This document shows, piece by piece, positions 11,250-23,799 of a DNA stretch of 64,000 nucleotides. The notes under the pieces were generated by a model. The model did not search any database, was not told the DNA's origin, and was given only the letters and a program-made list of their open reading frames with translations. The position numbers and the translations under genes were made by a program. Each line of letters opens with the position of its first letter. Position 1 is the first letter of the stretch. Source of the stretch: Rhodococcus sp. IEGM 1381 (GTDB lineage Bacteria; Actinomycetota; Actinomycetes; Mycobacteriales; Mycobacteriaceae); contig NZ_JASHKQ010000009.1 of the NCBI RefSeq assembly GCF_030056795.1, positions 62,001-126,000 of the forward strand, read 5' to 3'.

Positions 11250-11912
11250 TCACGACGAACGCGGGGTACCGGACTCGTCGGTAGGGTCTTCGCCCGCGTC
11301 GAGCGCGTCCCACATCATGCGTTCGGTGAGGTCCTCGCCTTCGTCGTGCACGCCGCGCTCGGACGAGGAACTGCGAACGCGTCGAGCCACCTCGTCACGT
11401 CGCACCGCCGGGGCGTCGTACTTGGACGAGAGTACCTGCGAGGCAGATGTTTTCCGAATCGACACCACCGCCGCAGCCAGGGCGCACAGCGCGCCGATCA
11501 GGGTGACGATCGCCGGAAGAATCGATACCTCCGTCATCGAGACCTGAGCCCTTGCGGGGAGTTCGGCAAGGGCCGCCGACTCGGAGTCGGATGCTCCCGC
11601 GGTGAGCAGTCGAACGGCCGGAACAGCGGCCGACACGGCCACCACCGCGATCAACAGAGCCAGCACCCGAGAGGCCCACCCGCGCACCGCGAACGACGCG
11701 GCTATCGCTGCCAGCAGCACCAGCGCGAGCGGTGTGGTGGCAGCGGCCCAGGTGCTACCGAGAAGGTCGTCCGTCCGACTCTCCCCGAGACCGTCGGAGG
11801 ACGTCACCCGAACCCACGTCATTCTCGACGCGCCCCACAGGCACGCCGCGGCCACGATCAGCAGAGCGACCGGCACAGCGGCCGACGCGCGACGACCGGA
11901 TCGCTCGGTCAT
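11250..11912 (-). CDS. Tryptophan-biosynthesis-associated membrane protein (TIGR02234 type)
   Basis: 220-aa protein with four hydrophobic segments, at about residues 12-30, 53-70, 80-105 and 130-155, and a charged C-terminal tail rich in Arg, Ser, Asp and Glu. It matches the small integral membrane family found between trpE and trpC in actinobacteria (TIGR02234 / Trp_oprn_chp, as I recall it). The molecular function is not established; position alone ties it to tryptophan synthesis or transport. The ATG at 11912 overlaps the trpE stop by 4 nt, so the two are translationally coupled. Confidence 0.85.
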   Translation of the reverse strand: MTERSGRRASAAVPVALLIVAAACLWGASRMTWVRVTSSDGLGESRTDDLLGSTWAAATTPLALVLLAAIAASFAVRGWASRVLALLIAVVAVSAAVPAVRLLTAGASDSESAALAELPARAQVSMTEVSILPAIVTLIGALCALAAAVVSIRKTSASQVLSSKYDAPAVRRDEVARRVRSSSSERGVHDEGEDLTERMMWDALDAGEDPTDESGTPRSS

Positions 11913-13477
11913 CGCCCACCGACCTCGCGGAGCGATTCTGCGGCCGCAACTGCACCCAGTACGGCCATGGCCTTGTTTCGTGCCTCGTCGTCCTCGTATT
12001 GCGCGACCGAATCCGCCACGACCCCCGCACCTGCCTGAACGTAGGCGGTCCCGTCCTTGATCAGAGCGGTCCGAATCGAGATAGCGGTGTCGGCGTCACC
12101 CGCGAAATCGAGGTAGCCGACGATGCCGCCGTAGATGCCGCGTCGCGTCGGTTCCAGCTCGTCGATCAGTTCCATGGCGCGCACCTTCGGTGCTCCCGAC
12201 AAGGTGCCCGCCGGGAAGCAGGCCTTGACCGCGTCGAGGGCACGCTTGCCCTCGGCCAGACGGCCCGTCACCGTCGAGACCAGATGCATGACATGGCTGT
12301 ACCGCTCGATGTGGCGGTAGTCGCTCACCCGGACCGTGCCGGGGGCACAGACGCGCCCGAGATCGTTACGGCCGAGGTCGACGAGCATCAGGTGCTCCGC
12401 GTTCTCCTTCTCGTCGGCGAGCAGATCCTTCTCTAGCAGCACGTCCTCTTCCTCGGAGGTACCGCGCCAGCGCGTGCCCGCGATCGGATGCGTGGTGGCG
12501 AGCCCGTCGACCACGGTCACCAGGGCCTCGGGGCTCGATCCGACGATCGAGAAAGCAGTCTCGTCGTTGTCGCCCGGAACATGCATCAGGTACATGTACG
12601 GGCTGGGGTTGGAGGCCCGCAGCATGCGGTAGACGTCGAGCGGCGACGCATCGGTGTCCATCTCGAAGCGTTGCGAGAGAACCACCTGGAACGCTTCGCC
12701 GGCTTCGATCTCCTCCACCAAGCGGGCGACGTCGGCACCGAATCCCTCGGAGGTTCGCTGCCGACGGAACTGCGGTACAGGCTTGGAGACGGTGGAGACG
12801 GTGGAGTCAGCTGGCTTGGACAGGTCGGCGCACATGCGGTCCAGTCGGCGCACGGCGTCGTCGTAGGCCTCGTCGACGTTGTCATCGGTTCCGTCCCAGT
12901 TGACCGCGTTCGCGATCAGCGTGATCGCACCCTCGTGGTGGTCGACGGCCGCCAGATCGGTCGCGAGCAGCATGACCAGTTCGGGCACACCGAGGTCGTC
13001 CTGTGCATGTTCGGGTAGCTTCTCGATGCGCCGTACCGAGTCGTATCCCATGTAGCCGACCATGCCGCCGGTCAACGGGGGCAGACCGGGCACCCGCTCC
13101 GAGTGCAACAGCTCCAGAGTCCTGGCCAGCACCTCGAGGGGATCGCCGCCGCTGGGCACCCCTGTCGGAACGTTGCCGCGCCACGCTGCCTCGCCGTCGA
13201 TGACCGTGAGCGACGCCGGAGCGCCTGCACCGATGAACGACCACCTCGACCACGAACGGCCGTTCTCCGCCGACTCGAGCAGAAAGGTGCCGGGCCGGTC
13301 CGCACCTAGCTTGCGGTACGCCGACAACGGAGTCTCGGAGTCGGCGAGCACCTTTCGTGTCACCGGGACCACTCGATGCTCTGCCGCAAGCTGCCGGAAC
13401 ACCTCGCGGGAGGTGGTCGAGTCCGAGTTCTCGGTACCGGAGGTGGGACTGGGGTCGGTGGTCGTCTCGCCGCGCAT
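11909..13477 (-). CDS. trpE: Anthranilate synthase component I
   Basis: 522-aa enzyme converting chorismate to anthranilate; the glutaminase partner TrpG is not in this window. The N-terminal tryptophan feedback site is visible as TFLLES near residue 60. The chorismate domain has [17 protein letters not shown] and [18 protein letters not shown]. First gene of the trp segment, read leftwards. The ATG start has a GGAGG six to ten bases upstream. I searched the 85-nt upstream gap for a Trp-rich leader peptide and attenuator and saw none. Confidence 0.97.
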   Translation of the reverse strand: MRGETTTDPSPTSGTENSDSTTSREVFRQLAAEHRVVPVTRKVLADSETPLSAYRKLGADRPGTFLLESAENGRSWSRWSFIGAGAPASLTVIDGEAAWRGNVPTGVPSGGDPLEVLARTLELLHSERVPGLPPLTGGMVGYMGYDSVRRIEKLPEHAQDDLGVPELVMLLATDLAAVDHHEGAITLIANAVNWDGTDDNVDEAYDDAVRRLDRMCADLSKPADSTVSTVSKPVPQFRRQRTSEGFGADVARLVEEIEAGEAFQVVLSQRFEMDTDASPLDVYRMLRASNPSPYMYLMHVPGDNDETAFSIVGSSPEALVTVVDGLATTHPIAGTRWRGTSEEEDVLLEKDLLADEKENAEHLMLVDLGRNDLGRVCAPGTVRVSDYRHIERYSHVMHLVSTVTGRLAEGKRALDAVKACFPAGTLSGAPKVRAMELIDELEPTRRGIYGGIVGYLDFAGDADTAISIRTALIKDGTAYVQAGAGVVADSVAQYEDDEARNKAMAVLGAVAAAESLREVGGR

Positions 13478-13527
13478 GGCTCCATCCTCCCAGGTTCGGC
13501 CCCATGGTCACTCCGCAGGCTCCGCTC

Positions 13528-13562
13528 CTGACAAGGTCGGCGCTCGCGGTAACCTGCCGAGC
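13528..13562 (+). promoter_or_regulatory. bcp promoter, leaderless
   Basis: CTGACA (13528-13533) and TAACCT (13550-13555) are separated by 16 nt, a good sigma-A-type pair. The start codon of bcp begins 8 nt after the -10 box, so transcription should begin at or next to the A of ATG, giving a leaderless mRNA. The divergent trpE promoter must share this 85-nt gap. Confidence 0.55.
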
Positions 13563-14024
13563 ATGAAACCAGGCGAACTCGTTCCCGATTTTTCCCTACC
13601 GGACCAGACCGGACAGATCCGAACCCTGACCGAACTGCTGGCGAACGGTCCGATAGTGCTGTTCTTCTACCCGGCCGCATTCACCCCAGGGTGCACTGCC
13701 GAAGCGTGCCACTTCCGGGACCTGGCCTCCGAGTTCGCCGAGGTCGGAGCCACCCGAGTCGGCATCAGTGCCGATGCCGTCGCCAAGCAGGCAGAATTCG
13801 CTGCGGCCAAGTCTTTCGATTATCCCCTGCTCTCCGACGAAGACGGTGCCGTCGCCACCGCGTTCGGCGTCAAGCGCGGTCTGCTCGCCAAGCTCTCGCC
13901 GGTCAAGCGCGCGACGTTCGTCATCGGCACCGACCGGAAGGTGCTCGAGACCTTCTCGAGCGAAGTACGGTTCGAGGCTCATGCGGACAAGGCGCTCGAA
14001 TACCTGCGCGCCCATCGCACGTAG
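13563..14024 (+). CDS. bcp: Peroxiredoxin, BCP/PrxQ type
   Basis: 153-aa thiol peroxidase reducing H2O2 and organic hydroperoxides, presumably with thioredoxin. The peroxidatic and resolving cysteines lie five residues apart in FTPGCTAEACHFRD, the PrxQ arrangement, after FFYPAA. The thioredoxin fold is complete through RATFVIG. The start is ATG 13563; an upstream in-frame extension would run antisense through trpE and has no support. A bcp-type gene sits next to trpE in mycobacteria too. A 10-bp stem-loop follows the stop. Confidence 0.95.
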   Translation: MKPGELVPDFSLPDQTGQIRTLTELLANGPIVLFFYPAAFTPGCTAEACHFRDLASEFAEVGATRVGISADAVAKQAEFAAAKSFDYPLLSDEDGAVATAFGVKRGLLAKLSPVKRATFVIGTDRKVLETFSSEVRFEAHADKALEYLRAHRT

Positions 14025-14039
14025 AACATCTGTCCGACG

Positions 14040-14073
14040 TGATGCCTCGGGTGGGGGGACCCTCGAGGCATCA
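14040..14073 (+). terminator. Stem-loop downstream of bcp
   Basis: Perfect 10-bp arms TGATGCCTCG (14040-14049) and CGAGGCATCA (14064-14073) around a 14-nt GC-rich loop, 15 nt after the bcp stop. There is no U-tract, as is usual for candidate intrinsic terminators in actinobacteria. It separates bcp from the MarR gene. Confidence 0.65.
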
Positions 14074-14098
14074 TGTGCAGACCACAACTATCTGGGCA

Positions 14099-14159
14099 GG
14101 AGTGGAGCCTGCAGGAACGACCCAGAGATAGGAGTGGCCTGCAGTAACGACCCAGAGAT
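14099..14159. repeat. Two tandem copies of a small intergenic repeat
   Basis: Copy 1 (14099-14129) begins GGAGTGGAGCCTGCAGG and ends AACGACCCAGAGAT; copy 2 (14131-14159) begins GGAGTGGCCTGCAG and ends AACGACCCAGAGAT, differing by a 2-base gap and one substitution. A third, degenerate copy lies at 17481-17506 before hisA/priA. All carry a CCTGCAG core (PstI-like palindrome). They look like a short interspersed intergenic repeat, with no coding potential. Confidence 0.7.
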
Positions 14160-14175
14160 CGAGAGGTTCCCCGCG

Positions 14176-14697
14176 ATGGACACGTCGGCGACACCGAAGG
14201 AGGCGACACCGAGTGATGCGGTGGATCGCCAGTGGCTCACCGAGAGTCAACAGGAGGCCTGGCGGTCGCTCGTCGCCCTCGTCACTCGACTTCCGGCCGC
14301 GCTGGACGCTCAGCTACAGCGTGATTCTCAGCTGACCCACTTCGACTATTTCGTTCTCGCCACCGTCAGCGAGAACCCGCAGCGGCGAATCCAACTTCGG
14401 GACCTGGCCGAGTACGCGAACGCGTCGCTCTCGCGGCTCTCACACGTGGTGACCAAGCTCGAGAAGGCCGGTTGGGTTCGCCGGGAGTCCATCCCAGGCA
14501 GCCGCGGTTCCTACGCGGTGCTGACCGACTCGGGCATGGCGAAGGTCGTCGAATCGGCACCCGGGCACGTCGGCACGGTACAGGCGCTGGTGTTCGAGGG
14601 ACTATCGGACGCGGAGGTCGAGCAGCTCTCGACCCTGAGCGCTACTCTGCTGGCTCAGTTGGACAAGGGAATCGCTGCGGGCACAGGTCACGCCTGA
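14176..14697 (+). CDS. MarR-family transcriptional regulator
   Basis: 173-aa winged-helix regulator. The helix-turn-helix lies around residues 70-95 ([21 protein letters not shown]), followed by the wing [24 protein letters not shown], standard for MarR. Ligand and target are unknown; there is no divergently transcribed exporter next to it, which is unusual for MarR, so targets may be elsewhere. The ATG at 14176 follows the tandem intergenic repeats. The 3' end overlaps the convergent hisI gene by 10 nt. Confidence 0.9.
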   Translation: MDTSATPKEATPSDAVDRQWLTESQQEAWRSLVALVTRLPAALDAQLQRDSQLTHFDYFVLATVSENPQRRIQLRDLAEYANASLSRLSHVVTKLEKAGWVRRESIPGSRGSYAVLTDSGMAKVVESAPGHVGTVQALVFEGLSDAEVEQLSTLSATLLAQLDKGIAAGTGHA

Positions 14698-15044
14698 GAG
14701 TTCTCGGGCCCCATCAGCACATCGGCGTCGAAGCAGGTGTGTGCGCCGGTGTGGCATGCCGCACCGACCTGATCGACGACCAGAAGCACGGCGTCACCGT
14801 CGCAGTCGAGCCGAACCTCGTGCACATACTGCGTGTGCCCCGACGTCTCACCCTTCACCCAGTACTGCTGCCGGGACCTGGAATAGTAAGTGCCCTTGCG
14901 GGTTTCGAGGGTTCGAGAAAGCGCCTCGTCGTCCATCCAGGCGACCATCAGCACCTGCCCGGTCGACCGTTCCTGCACGACCGCACTGAACAGTCCGGCC
15001 TCGTTGCGCTTGAGTCTCGCGGACAGACTCGAGTCGAGTGTCAT
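14688..15044 (-). CDS. hisI: Phosphoribosyl-AMP cyclohydrolase
   Basis: 118-aa Zn-dependent enzyme for the third step of histidine synthesis (opening of the adenine ring of PR-AMP). Conserved strings: [31 protein letters not shown], the metal-binding [12 protein letters not shown] and GAACHTG. No fused HisE domain, as expected in this lineage. Last his gene of the operon, 15 nt after hisF. Overlaps the marR 3' end by 10 nt. Confidence 0.97.
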   Translation of the reverse strand: MTLDSSLSARLKRNEAGLFSAVVQERSTGQVLMVAWMDDEALSRTLETRKGTYYSRSRQQYWVKGETSGHTQYVHEVRLDCDGDAVLLVVDQVGAACHTGAHTCFDADVLMGPENSQA

Positions 15045-15059
15045 CGGAAAACCTCTTTG

Positions 15060-15833
15060 CTATCGAACGACGATGTGCTCGGCGCGCATCGCATCTTTGA
15101 CCTGACCGATGGTGAGATCGCCGAAATGGAAGACGCTGGCGGCGAGAACGGCGTCCGCCCCGGCCTGCACTGCGGGTGAGAAGTGCTCCACTCGTCCCGC
15201 TCCCCCGCTGGCGATGACCGGCACGTGCACCGCAGCCCGGACGGCCGCGATCATCGGTAGATCGAACCCGGCCTTCGTGCCGTCGGCATCCATCGAATTG
15301 AGCAGAATTTCTCCCACGCCCAGTTCGGCACCACGTACCGCCCATTCGACGGCGTCGATACCGGTTCCGCGTTTGCCGCCGTGTGTGGTGACCTCCCAGC
15401 CCGACGGGGTGTCCTGCTGCCCCTGCGGAACGGTTCGAGCGTCGACCGAGAGCACGACGCACTGAGACCCGAACCGCTCACTGAGCTCACGCAGCAACTC
15501 GGGTCGGGCGATCGCGGCGGTGTTGACACTGACCTTGTCCGCTCCGGCCCGCAACAGACGATCGACGTCGGCGACAGTGCGTACTCCGCCGCCGACGGTG
15601 AGCGGAATGAACACCTGCTCGGCTGTACGGCTCACGACGTCGAGCATCGTGCCTCGATCCGAGGTAGACGCGGTGACGTCCAGAAAGGTCAGCTCGTCGG
15701 CTCCCTGCTCGTCGTAGGCAGCCGCTAGTTCGACGGGATCGCCTGCGTCGCGGAGGTTTTCGAAGTTGACACCCTTGACGACACGTCCGGCATCGACGTC
15801 GAGGCACGGAATCACTCTGACCGCGACGCTCAT
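15060..15833 (-). CDS. hisF: Imidazole glycerol phosphate synthase, cyclase subunit
   Basis: 257-aa TIM barrel which, with HisH, makes imidazole glycerol phosphate and AICAR from PRFAR and glutamine. Catalytic Asp in [14 protein letters not shown] (N-terminal strand) and in [14 protein letters not shown] (strand 5), with the phosphate loops ASGGAG and [11 protein letters not shown] 15833 overlaps the impA stop by 4 nt. Partner hisH is in the same operon at 17716-18345. Confidence 0.98.
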   Translation of the reverse strand: MSVAVRVIPCLDVDAGRVVKGVNFENLRDAGDPVELAAAYDEQGADELTFLDVTASTSDRGTMLDVVSRTAEQVFIPLTVGGGVRTVADVDRLLRAGADKVSVNTAAIARPELLRELSERFGSQCVVLSVDARTVPQGQQDTPSGWEVTTHGGKRGTGIDAVEWAVRGAELGVGEILLNSMDADGTKAGFDLPMIAAVRAAVHVPVIASGGAGRVEHFSPAVQAGADAVLAASVFHFGDLTIGQVKDAMRAEHIVVR

Positions 15834-16660
15834 CGCGCAGGTCCTTCCAGGTAGTCGGCGGGGTCACCGAGTTCGGTGATCACCTTCAGTAGCTCGTCGT
15901 GCACTCCGGGCCCGGCCGCGAGCACCGACGTCGAGTCGACCGTCCAGGGTTCGCCCGCGAGGTCGGTGACGATTCCGCCTGCGGCGCGCACCAGCAGCGC
16001 ACCGGCAGCGTTGTCCCAGGCCCGGTGGCCGAAGACGACCGCGCCGCCCAGTACACCGCTGGCCGTGTAGGCCAGATCCACTCCGGTGGCACCGTGCATC
16101 CGCAGGCGAGAGGACTGCATCGACAGCTCTTCGAGGATGCGGAACCTGAACCGTCCGGGCAATGAGCCACGGCTGGCGACGTTGAAGGCACCGAATCCGA
16201 TCATGGACTCGCGCAACACCTTCGGCTGCAGCGTTGGGAGCTCGACACCGTTCAGAAGAAGCGGACCGCCTGCTACAGCGGCGAATCGCTGATTTACCAG
16301 CGGCAGCCACGTGAGCCCAAGGACGGGTTCTCCGTCATCGAGCAACGCCAACAGCGTTCCCGCCGAGGGCAATCCCGACGAGTAGTTGAACGTGCCGTCG
16401 ATGGGGTCGAGCACCCAGACGAGTCCGGAGTTCAGATCCGGTCCGCCGAATTCCTCACCGTGAACAGCAATTCCGGTTGTCTCGAACAATTCCGCACCGA
16501 GCCGACGCTCGAGTTCGAGATCCACCGCGGTGGCGAAATCGTCGGGGCCCTTCTGCACTGCACTCGGTGCGCCGACGCCCGCAACGAACCGATCGCGGAC
16601 GCCGTCGAGCAATCCACCGGCGATCTCGAGCAGACGAGTCGGTTCCTCGGGAAGGGTCAT
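15830..16660 (-). CDS. impA: Inositol monophosphatase family protein (ImpA-like)
   Basis: 276-aa Mg-dependent phosphatase fold. The three metal-binding motifs are present: [23 protein letters not shown] and [18 protein letters not shown]. In mycobacteria impA occupies the same slot between hisA and hisF. The family includes inositol-1-phosphatases and, in some actinobacteria, histidinol-phosphate phosphatases (HisN). The operon lacks an obvious HisN, so histidinol-phosphatase activity is a real alternative that I cannot settle from sequence. It overlaps hisF by 4 nt and follows hisA by 6 nt. Confidence 0.9.
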   Translation of the reverse strand: MTLPEEPTRLLEIAGGLLDGVRDRFVAGVGAPSAVQKGPDDFATAVDLELERRLGAELFETTGIAVHGEEFGGPDLNSGLVWVLDPIDGTFNYSSGLPSAGTLLALLDDGEPVLGLTWLPLVNQRFAAVAGGPLLLNGVELPTLQPKVLRESMIGFGAFNVASRGSLPGRFRFRILEELSMQSSRLRMHGATGVDLAYTASGVLGGAVVFGHRAWDNAAGALLVRAAGGIVTDLAGEPWTVDSTSVLAAGPGVHDELLKVITELGDPADYLEGPAR

Positions 16661-16666
16661 TCGTTG

Positions 16667-17401
16667 CTACCGAGACACCGCGGCGAGGGCATCGGGCAGC
16701 GTGAAACGTCCGGCGTACAGCGCTTTTCCGACAATGGAACCTTCCACACCGCGATCGACCAGGCCGGCAATCGCTTCGAGATCTGCAATGGTGGACACGC
16801 CGCCCGACGCGATGACCGGCTTGTCGGTCTTGGCACACACGTCGGCGAGCAGTTCGAGATTGGGCCCCGTCAATGTGCCGTCCTTGGTCACGTCGGTGAC
16901 CACGTAGCGCGAACACCCGTCGCGCTCGAGCCGCTCGAGCACCTCCCACAGATCGCCGCCGTCGCTGACCCAGCCGCGGCCGCGTAGACGAGGAGCGCCG
17001 TCGACGATCAGCACGTCCAGACCGACCGCGACGCGATCACCGAACTCACCGATCGCACGGGAGCACCACTGCGGATCCTCGAGGGCTGCAGTACCGAGAT
17101 TGACTCGCGCACAACCGGTCGCCAGCGCCGCGCGCAGCGACTCGTCGTCACGAATACCGCCCGACAGCTCTACCTTGACGTCGAGTTCGCCGACGACCGA
17201 CGCGAGCAACTCCCGGTTGGAACCCCGCCCGAACGCGGCGTCGAGATCGACGAGATGGACCCATTCCGCGCCATCGTTCTGCCACGCGAGGGCGGCATCA
17301 CGGGGCGACCCGTACTTGGTCTCGCTTCCGGCTTCTCCTTGAACGAGACGAACAGCTTCGCCGCCTGCGACATCGACAGCAGGCAATAAGACCAGGCTCA
17401 C
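16667..17401 (-). CDS. priA: PriA: bifunctional ProFAR isomerase / phosphoribosylanthranilate isomerase
   Basis: 244-aa TIM barrel of the HisA family. Actinobacterial members (PriA) act in both histidine (HisA) and tryptophan (TrpF) synthesis, and no trpF is visible next to trpC here. Catalytic Asp residues lie in [15 protein letters not shown] and in [12 protein letters not shown]; the phosphate loops are [10 protein letters not shown] and [10 protein letters not shown]. It therefore links the his operon with the trp operon 3 kb away. The start is GTG 17401, 9 nt after a -10-like TAGCAT, so an internal near-leaderless promoter may add independent expression. Confidence 0.95.
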   Translation of the reverse strand: MSLVLLPAVDVAGGEAVRLVQGEAGSETKYGSPRDAALAWQNDGAEWVHLVDLDAAFGRGSNRELLASVVGELDVKVELSGGIRDDESLRAALATGCARVNLGTAALEDPQWCSRAIGEFGDRVAVGLDVLIVDGAPRLRGRGWVSDGGDLWEVLERLERDGCSRYVVTDVTKDGTLTGPNLELLADVCAKTDKPVIASGGVSTIADLEAIAGLVDRGVEGSIVGKALYAGRFTLPDALAAVSR

Positions 17402-17409
17402 GTGCGGTT

Positions 17410-17439
17410 ATGCTACGGGCCGAGCGGCGGTCGATTCAA
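17410..17439 (-). promoter_or_regulatory. Candidate internal promoter before hisA/priA
   Basis: On the minus strand TTGAAT (17439-17434) and TAGCAT (17415-17410) are 18 nt apart, and the priA GTG starts 9 nt beyond the -10 box. This would give priA-impA-hisF-hisI transcription separate from hisD, useful for an enzyme also needed for tryptophan. Not proven. Confidence 0.45.
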
Positions 17440-17480
17440 AACGGGTCGGCGGTGGCCAGGAACGACTGGTCACTTACTCA

Positions 17481-17506
17481 GGAGTGCAGCCTGCAGAACG
17501 ACAGAA
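17481..17506. repeat. Degenerate copy of the small intergenic repeat
   Basis: GGAGTGCAGCCTGCAG followed by AACGACAGAATCAC resembles the two tandem copies at 14099-14159 (GGAGTG, CCTGCAG, AACGAC kept in order). It lies between the 69-aa gene and priA. Part of the same motif (AGGAACGAC) also occurs just upstream near 17458. Confidence 0.6.
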
Positions 17507-17509
17507 TCA

Positions 17510-17719
17510 CTACTTCCGGCCGAGCTCCTTGGTCATACGAGTGGACACCACTCCCATTGCTGCGATCGCTCCGACCACACCGGCCAAGGCAATCGACAGA
17601 GCTACGCCGGCGCTCGGCTGCAGGATGGCGATCAGGGCAGTGGCGAGTGCCAGCACCGCGACGGCCGCACCGAGTGCCCGGAAGGCCAACCTTCCCAGCG
17701 AGAACTCTCGGTCGCTCAC
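17510..17719 (-). CDS. Small two-helix membrane protein in his operon
   Basis: 69-aa protein with a charged N-terminus ([14 protein letters not shown]), two hydrophobic helices (about residues 15-33 and 37-58) and a basic tail [10 protein letters not shown]. No family recognised. The start ATG 17719 overlaps the hisH stop by 4 nt (ATGA), so it is translated with the his genes. Function unknown; position suggests only co-expression. Confidence 0.75.
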   Translation of the reverse strand: MSDREFSLGRLAFRALGAAVAVLALATALIAILQPSAGVALSIALAGVVGAIAAMGVVSTRMTKELGRK

Positions 17720-18345
17720 ACCGATCGAACCCAGTTCTCGAGTAGCGCGGCACCGGCGTCACCGGATTTCTCCGGGTGGAACTGGGTGGCCGAGAGCGCG
17801 CCGTTCTCCACGGCAGCGAGGAACCGGCCGCCGTGATCGGCCCACGTGAGCAACGGCGCAGCGATGGTGTCGCTGGGTTCGAGCTCCCACTGCTGGGCAG
17901 CGTAGGAATGGACGAAATAGAACCGGGTCTGCGGGTCGATGCCGTCGAACAGCACGCTCTTCTCCGGTGCCTCGACGGTGTTCCAACCCATGTGTGGCAA
18001 CACGTCGGCTTGCAGGCGCTCGACGGTGCCAGGCCATTCCCCACACCCGTTGGCTTCGACACCGAATTCGACGCCACGATCGAACAGGATCTGCATCCCG
18101 ACGCAGATGCCCAACACTGGACGTCCACCGGCCAGACGACGCCCGATGATGCGGTCACCGCGCACCCCCAGCAGACCCTCCATGCACGCGGCGAACGCTC
18201 CGACACCGGGAACGACCAATGCCTCTGCATCCAACGCTTCGTCGAAATCCGAGGTCACCGTCACGTCGGCACCGACCCGGGCCAACGCCCTCTTCGCCGA
18301 GTGCAGATTGCCCGAGCCGTAGTCGAGCAACACCACAGAAGTCAT
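17716..18345 (-). CDS. hisH: Imidazole glycerol phosphate synthase, glutaminase subunit
   Basis: 209-aa class-I glutamine amidotransferase that supplies ammonia to HisF. Triad: nucleophile Cys in [12 protein letters not shown], and His-Glu in [10 protein letters not shown]. The N-terminal [14 protein letters not shown] is typical. ATG 18345 overlaps the MFS stop by 4 nt. Normal length. Confidence 0.97.
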   Translation of the reverse strand: MTSVVLLDYGSGNLHSAKRALARVGADVTVTSDFDEALDAEALVVPGVGAFAACMEGLLGVRGDRIIGRRLAGGRPVLGICVGMQILFDRGVEFGVEANGCGEWPGTVERLQADVLPHMGWNTVEAPEKSVLFDGIDPQTRFYFVHSYAAQQWELEPSDTIAAPLLTWADHGGRFLAAVENGALSATQFHPEKSGDAGAALLENWVRSV

Positions 18346-19499
18346 GAGGGAAGTCTATCGGGGCGTGGTCGGGCGATCAGCGCCACCGCCGCAACGACGA
18401 CCACCGTGATTGCGGCCGCGGTGAATCCCGCGGTGTACCCCACGCTCGTGGCGAGAACGCCCAGCGCGAGCGCACCCGCACCGGTGCCTGCGTCGAAGCT
18501 GATGTTCCAGACGGCGCTGGCGCTGCTGTATCGAGCGGGCCCGGCCGCGTCGAACGCCATCACCAAACTGTCGTTCTGGCATGCTCCGTATCCGATTCCG
18601 AACAGAACGGCGGCAACGAAGAACAGTGCAGCGGGCATGTTCCCCAGTGCAGCGAACGCGAACAGCGCAATGCCGATCGCAGCCGACACCAGCGCGGGAA
18701 CGACGGAGCGTCCGATGCCGATTCGATCTGCAACCGATCCTGCGGTGTACCGTCCGACGAGCATCGCTGCGCTGACGACGGCCAATGCGAGACCGATCAT
18801 GGCGGCTCGGTTCGATTCGGCAATCGGGAGCAAGCTGGTGATTCCGCCGTAGGCCGCAGACACCGAAGCGACGACGAGGCACGGCACGAGGAACTGGCGC
18901 ACGTCGAGGCGAACTCGCTCGGTCGCGGGCGGCTGTGGTGCGGGTCTGGTGGGTGGTAACAGCGCTACACCGATCACACCCGCTGCGGGCACCAGGGCAC
19001 CGAGCACGAACACAGCCGTCGGATTCGCAGCAAAGATCACCAAACCCAGTGGCAGCGTGATCATCTGAGCCAACGCAACGGCGATCCCCTGCGCACCCGT
19101 CGCACGGCCGAGCAGAGCAGTGGGGGCCAGCTCGGCGACGATGGCAGCACCGGCCACCGTCAGCATGCCGAAGCCTGTTCCTCTCAGGGCCGACACGGCC
19201 AGTGCCGGTACGGCATCGACCGACACGATGAACAGCAGCGACGGAACACCCAGCAGCAGACAACCAGCAGCAAGTACCGCGCGGTGGCCGACGCGCATCA
19301 GCATCCGCGGCACGAACAGCTGAGTGATCACCGTGGTGGTCATGAAGATCGCGGTGCTGGCCGCCGCCACCGCGTCGGATGCCCCGGATTGCGACACTGC
19401 CAGGGGTATGACCGGAAGCAACAATCCCCAGCCACCGAACGACGCTGCCCCCATTGCCATCGCGGCCGGAAGCCCACGAATCGCCAGCAGACCACTCAA
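18342..19499 (-). CDS. MFS transporter inserted between hisB and hisH, probable N-terminal frameshift
   Basis: 385 aa from TTG 19499, with about 12 hydrophobic helices and MFS-like strings (loop [21 protein letters not shown], and [16 protein letters not shown]). Substrate unknown; location suggests amino acid or analogue export, but that is only inference. The start is odd. A GTG at 19525 has a strong Shine-Dalgarno (AAAGGAAG), overlaps the hisB stop as GTGA like other joints in this operon, and encodes VTDRPAFVL before a TGA. One extra T in the TTT run near 19499 would fuse it in frame to SGLLAIRG of this protein. Thus either a one-base loss (mutation or sequencing error) or a real 9-codon leader that relays ribosomes to the TTG. 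Confidence 0.8.
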   Translation of the reverse strand: MSGLLAIRGLPAAMAMGAASFGGWGLLLPVIPLAVSQSGASDAVAAASTAIFMTTTVITQLFVPRMLMRVGHRAVLAAGCLLLGVPSLLFIVSVDAVPALAVSALRGTGFGMLTVAGAAIVAELAPTALLGRATGAQGIAVALAQMITLPLGLVIFAANPTAVFVLGALVPAAGVIGVALLPPTRPAPQPPATERVRLDVRQFLVPCLVVASVSAAYGGITSLLPIAESNRAAMIGLALAVVSAAMLVGRYTAGSVADRIGIGRSVVPALVSAAIGIALFAFAALGNMPAALFFVAAVLFGIGYGACQNDSLVMAFDAAGPARYSSASAVWNISFDAGTGAGALALGVLATSVGYTAGFTAAAITVVVVAAVALIARPRPDRLPS

Positions 19500-19521
19500 A
19501 GCACGAACGCCGGTCGATCGG

Positions 19522-19525
<4 letters not shown>
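19496..19525 (-). other. 9-codon mini-ORF or frameshifted true start of the MFS gene
   Basis: GTG at 19525 to TGA at 19498-19496 encodes VTDRPAFVL. It begins in the hisB stop (GTGA) and its own stop overlaps the TTG of the MFS gene (TTGA). The upstream Shine-Dalgarno AAAGGAAG serves this GTG, while the TTG has none of its own. Confidence 0.6.
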
Positions 19526-22621
<3,096 letters not shown>

Positions 22622-22710
22622 AGTGGGCCCCTTCGTGAAGTCGGTTCGGTGCCGGGGTTCGGTCGAATCAGTGTTGTCCGAACTCCCAGGATAGTTCCAC
22701 CGAATTCGGC

Positions 22711-23229
22711 TCAGCCCCGCACGTCCCACAGATGGTGAATCGGATCGTGGATGTAGTACGCGGCCAGTGATTCGACGGAGAAGTTCGACCCGTCGCTGCG
22801 TCGACCCGTCCGGTGTCGTTTCTCCGGCGGCACGGCGGCGAAATCATCGGCGAGAGCCAAGGCAGCATCGGCGAGCCCCGCAGCCACCGACGCGGGGTTC
22901 TGCTCGTTGTAGTTCTCGGACACCGCGGTGGCGTCTTGGTCCCAGTTCGCGAACTCCGGATCGTCCTCGTTGAGCACCAGCTCGAGGCGGGTACGGAAGA
23001 TTCGATGCGCGTCGCGAACATGAGCGGCGTATTCGAGCGCAGACCACGTCGAGTCGTCGGGGCGCAGTGCTACGTCGTCGCGCCGCAGAACCGCATCCCA
23101 ACGCTCGACGTCGGCGCGGATCAGGTCCGGGATGTCGTCGTAATCGACGGCACTCGAGTCGAACCCGCAATCCGGGCACGCTCGCTCGAGTACCCAGGTC
23201 CAGTTCTTGGTGTCGGGATCGATCGGCAT
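22711..23229 (-). CDS. DinB-like / DUF664-type protein
   Basis: 172-aa protein with the pattern of the DinB/YfiT four-helix fold: the [25 protein letters not shown] helix carries the first His, and [13 protein letters not shown] at the C-terminus supplies the other metal ligands. The N-terminus has CPDCGFDSS, a small Cys pair seen in the actinobacterial subgroup. Members are metal-dependent, often thiol-dependent transferases (mycothiol in actinobacteria), but the substrate is unknown. -10-like TATTCT ends 8 nt before the ATG, so the mRNA is probably leaderless. Lies just upstream of hisD in the same orientation. Confidence 0.8.
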   Translation of the reverse strand: MPIDPDTKNWTWVLERACPDCGFDSSAVDYDDIPDLIRADVERWDAVLRRDDVALRPDDSTWSALEYAAHVRDAHRIFRTRLELVLNEDDPEFANWDQDATAVSENYNEQNPASVAAGLADAALALADDFAAVPPEKRHRTGRRSDGSNFSVESLAAYYIHDPIHHLWDVRG

Positions 23230-23250
23230 GCCGGTCAGAATAGATTCAGG

Positions 23251-23718
23251 TCAGGCGTAGCGGGCAGCCAGGTTGTGCAACGTGCTCTTGATCCCCTGCG
23301 CATTCTTCTGCGGCATCTTGAACAGCTCCAACATCTTCGGAACCTTCGCCGTGCCGTACTTGAAGCTCTCGGTCACTGTGGTCAGGCCCGGCTGCGTCTC
23401 CTCGAACTCCCAGCGCCAGCTGTGACCCATCGGGTGCTGCCATTCGACGACCTTGTGCCGATCAGCGTCGACGAACTCGGTGACGGTGCTGGTGATCTTG
23501 TACGGCACGCCGTACTGCTTCATGCCGACGGAGAACTTCGCGCCGGTGCTGAGGCGATCGGGACCGCGGACGGTGTCCTTGACCGTGCCCGATCCGTCGA
23601 GCTCGCCGTGCCGGGTGGGATCAGCGACGATGTCGAACAATTCGGACGCCGACGCCCGCACCTCGGTCTGACGGGTGACTTGCTGCGGACCTGTGTCGAT
23701 AGTTCTGATGTCTGCCAT
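23251..23718 (-). CDS. SRPBCC-family protein (polyketide cyclase/START-like fold)
   Basis: 155-aa protein with the SRPBCC pattern: N-terminal strand and helix RASASELFDIVADPTRHGELDGSG, middle strands ending in HSWRWEFEETQPGLTTVTESF, and a C-terminal long helix (PKMLELFKMPQKNAQGIKSTLHNLAARYA). These proteins bind hydrophobic ligands; the specific role is unknown. TAGCCC lies 6 nt before the ATG, consistent with a leaderless transcript. A 21-nt gap separates it from the DinB-like gene, and they may be co-transcribed. Confidence 0.85.
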   Translation of the reverse strand: MADIRTIDTGPQQVTRQTEVRASASELFDIVADPTRHGELDGSGTVKDTVRGPDRLSTGAKFSVGMKQYGVPYKITSTVTEFVDADRHKVVEWQHPMGHSWRWEFEETQPGLTTVTESFKYGTAKVPKMLELFKMPQKNAQGIKSTLHNLAARYA

Positions 23719-23786
23719 CTCCCCGGGCTACCCCACAGCGCCTCGTTCGACACACCGGTCGAGACGAAAGCGAATTGACGGGCATA

Positions 23787-23797
23787 GTTCAATGAAC
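23787..23797. promoter_or_regulatory. Small palindrome before the LysE gene
   Basis: GTTCAATGAAC is an 11-bp perfect palindrome ending 2 nt before the LysE-family ATG, preceded by TTGACG at 23775. It is the kind of site a repressor could use, but it is short and may be chance. Confidence 0.35.
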
Positions 23798-23799
23798 AC

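Noticed and set aside
13478..13562. Trp leader peptide and attenuator upstream of trpE
   Set aside because: I looked for a short ORF with tandem Trp codons and competing hairpins and found neither in the 85-nt gap.
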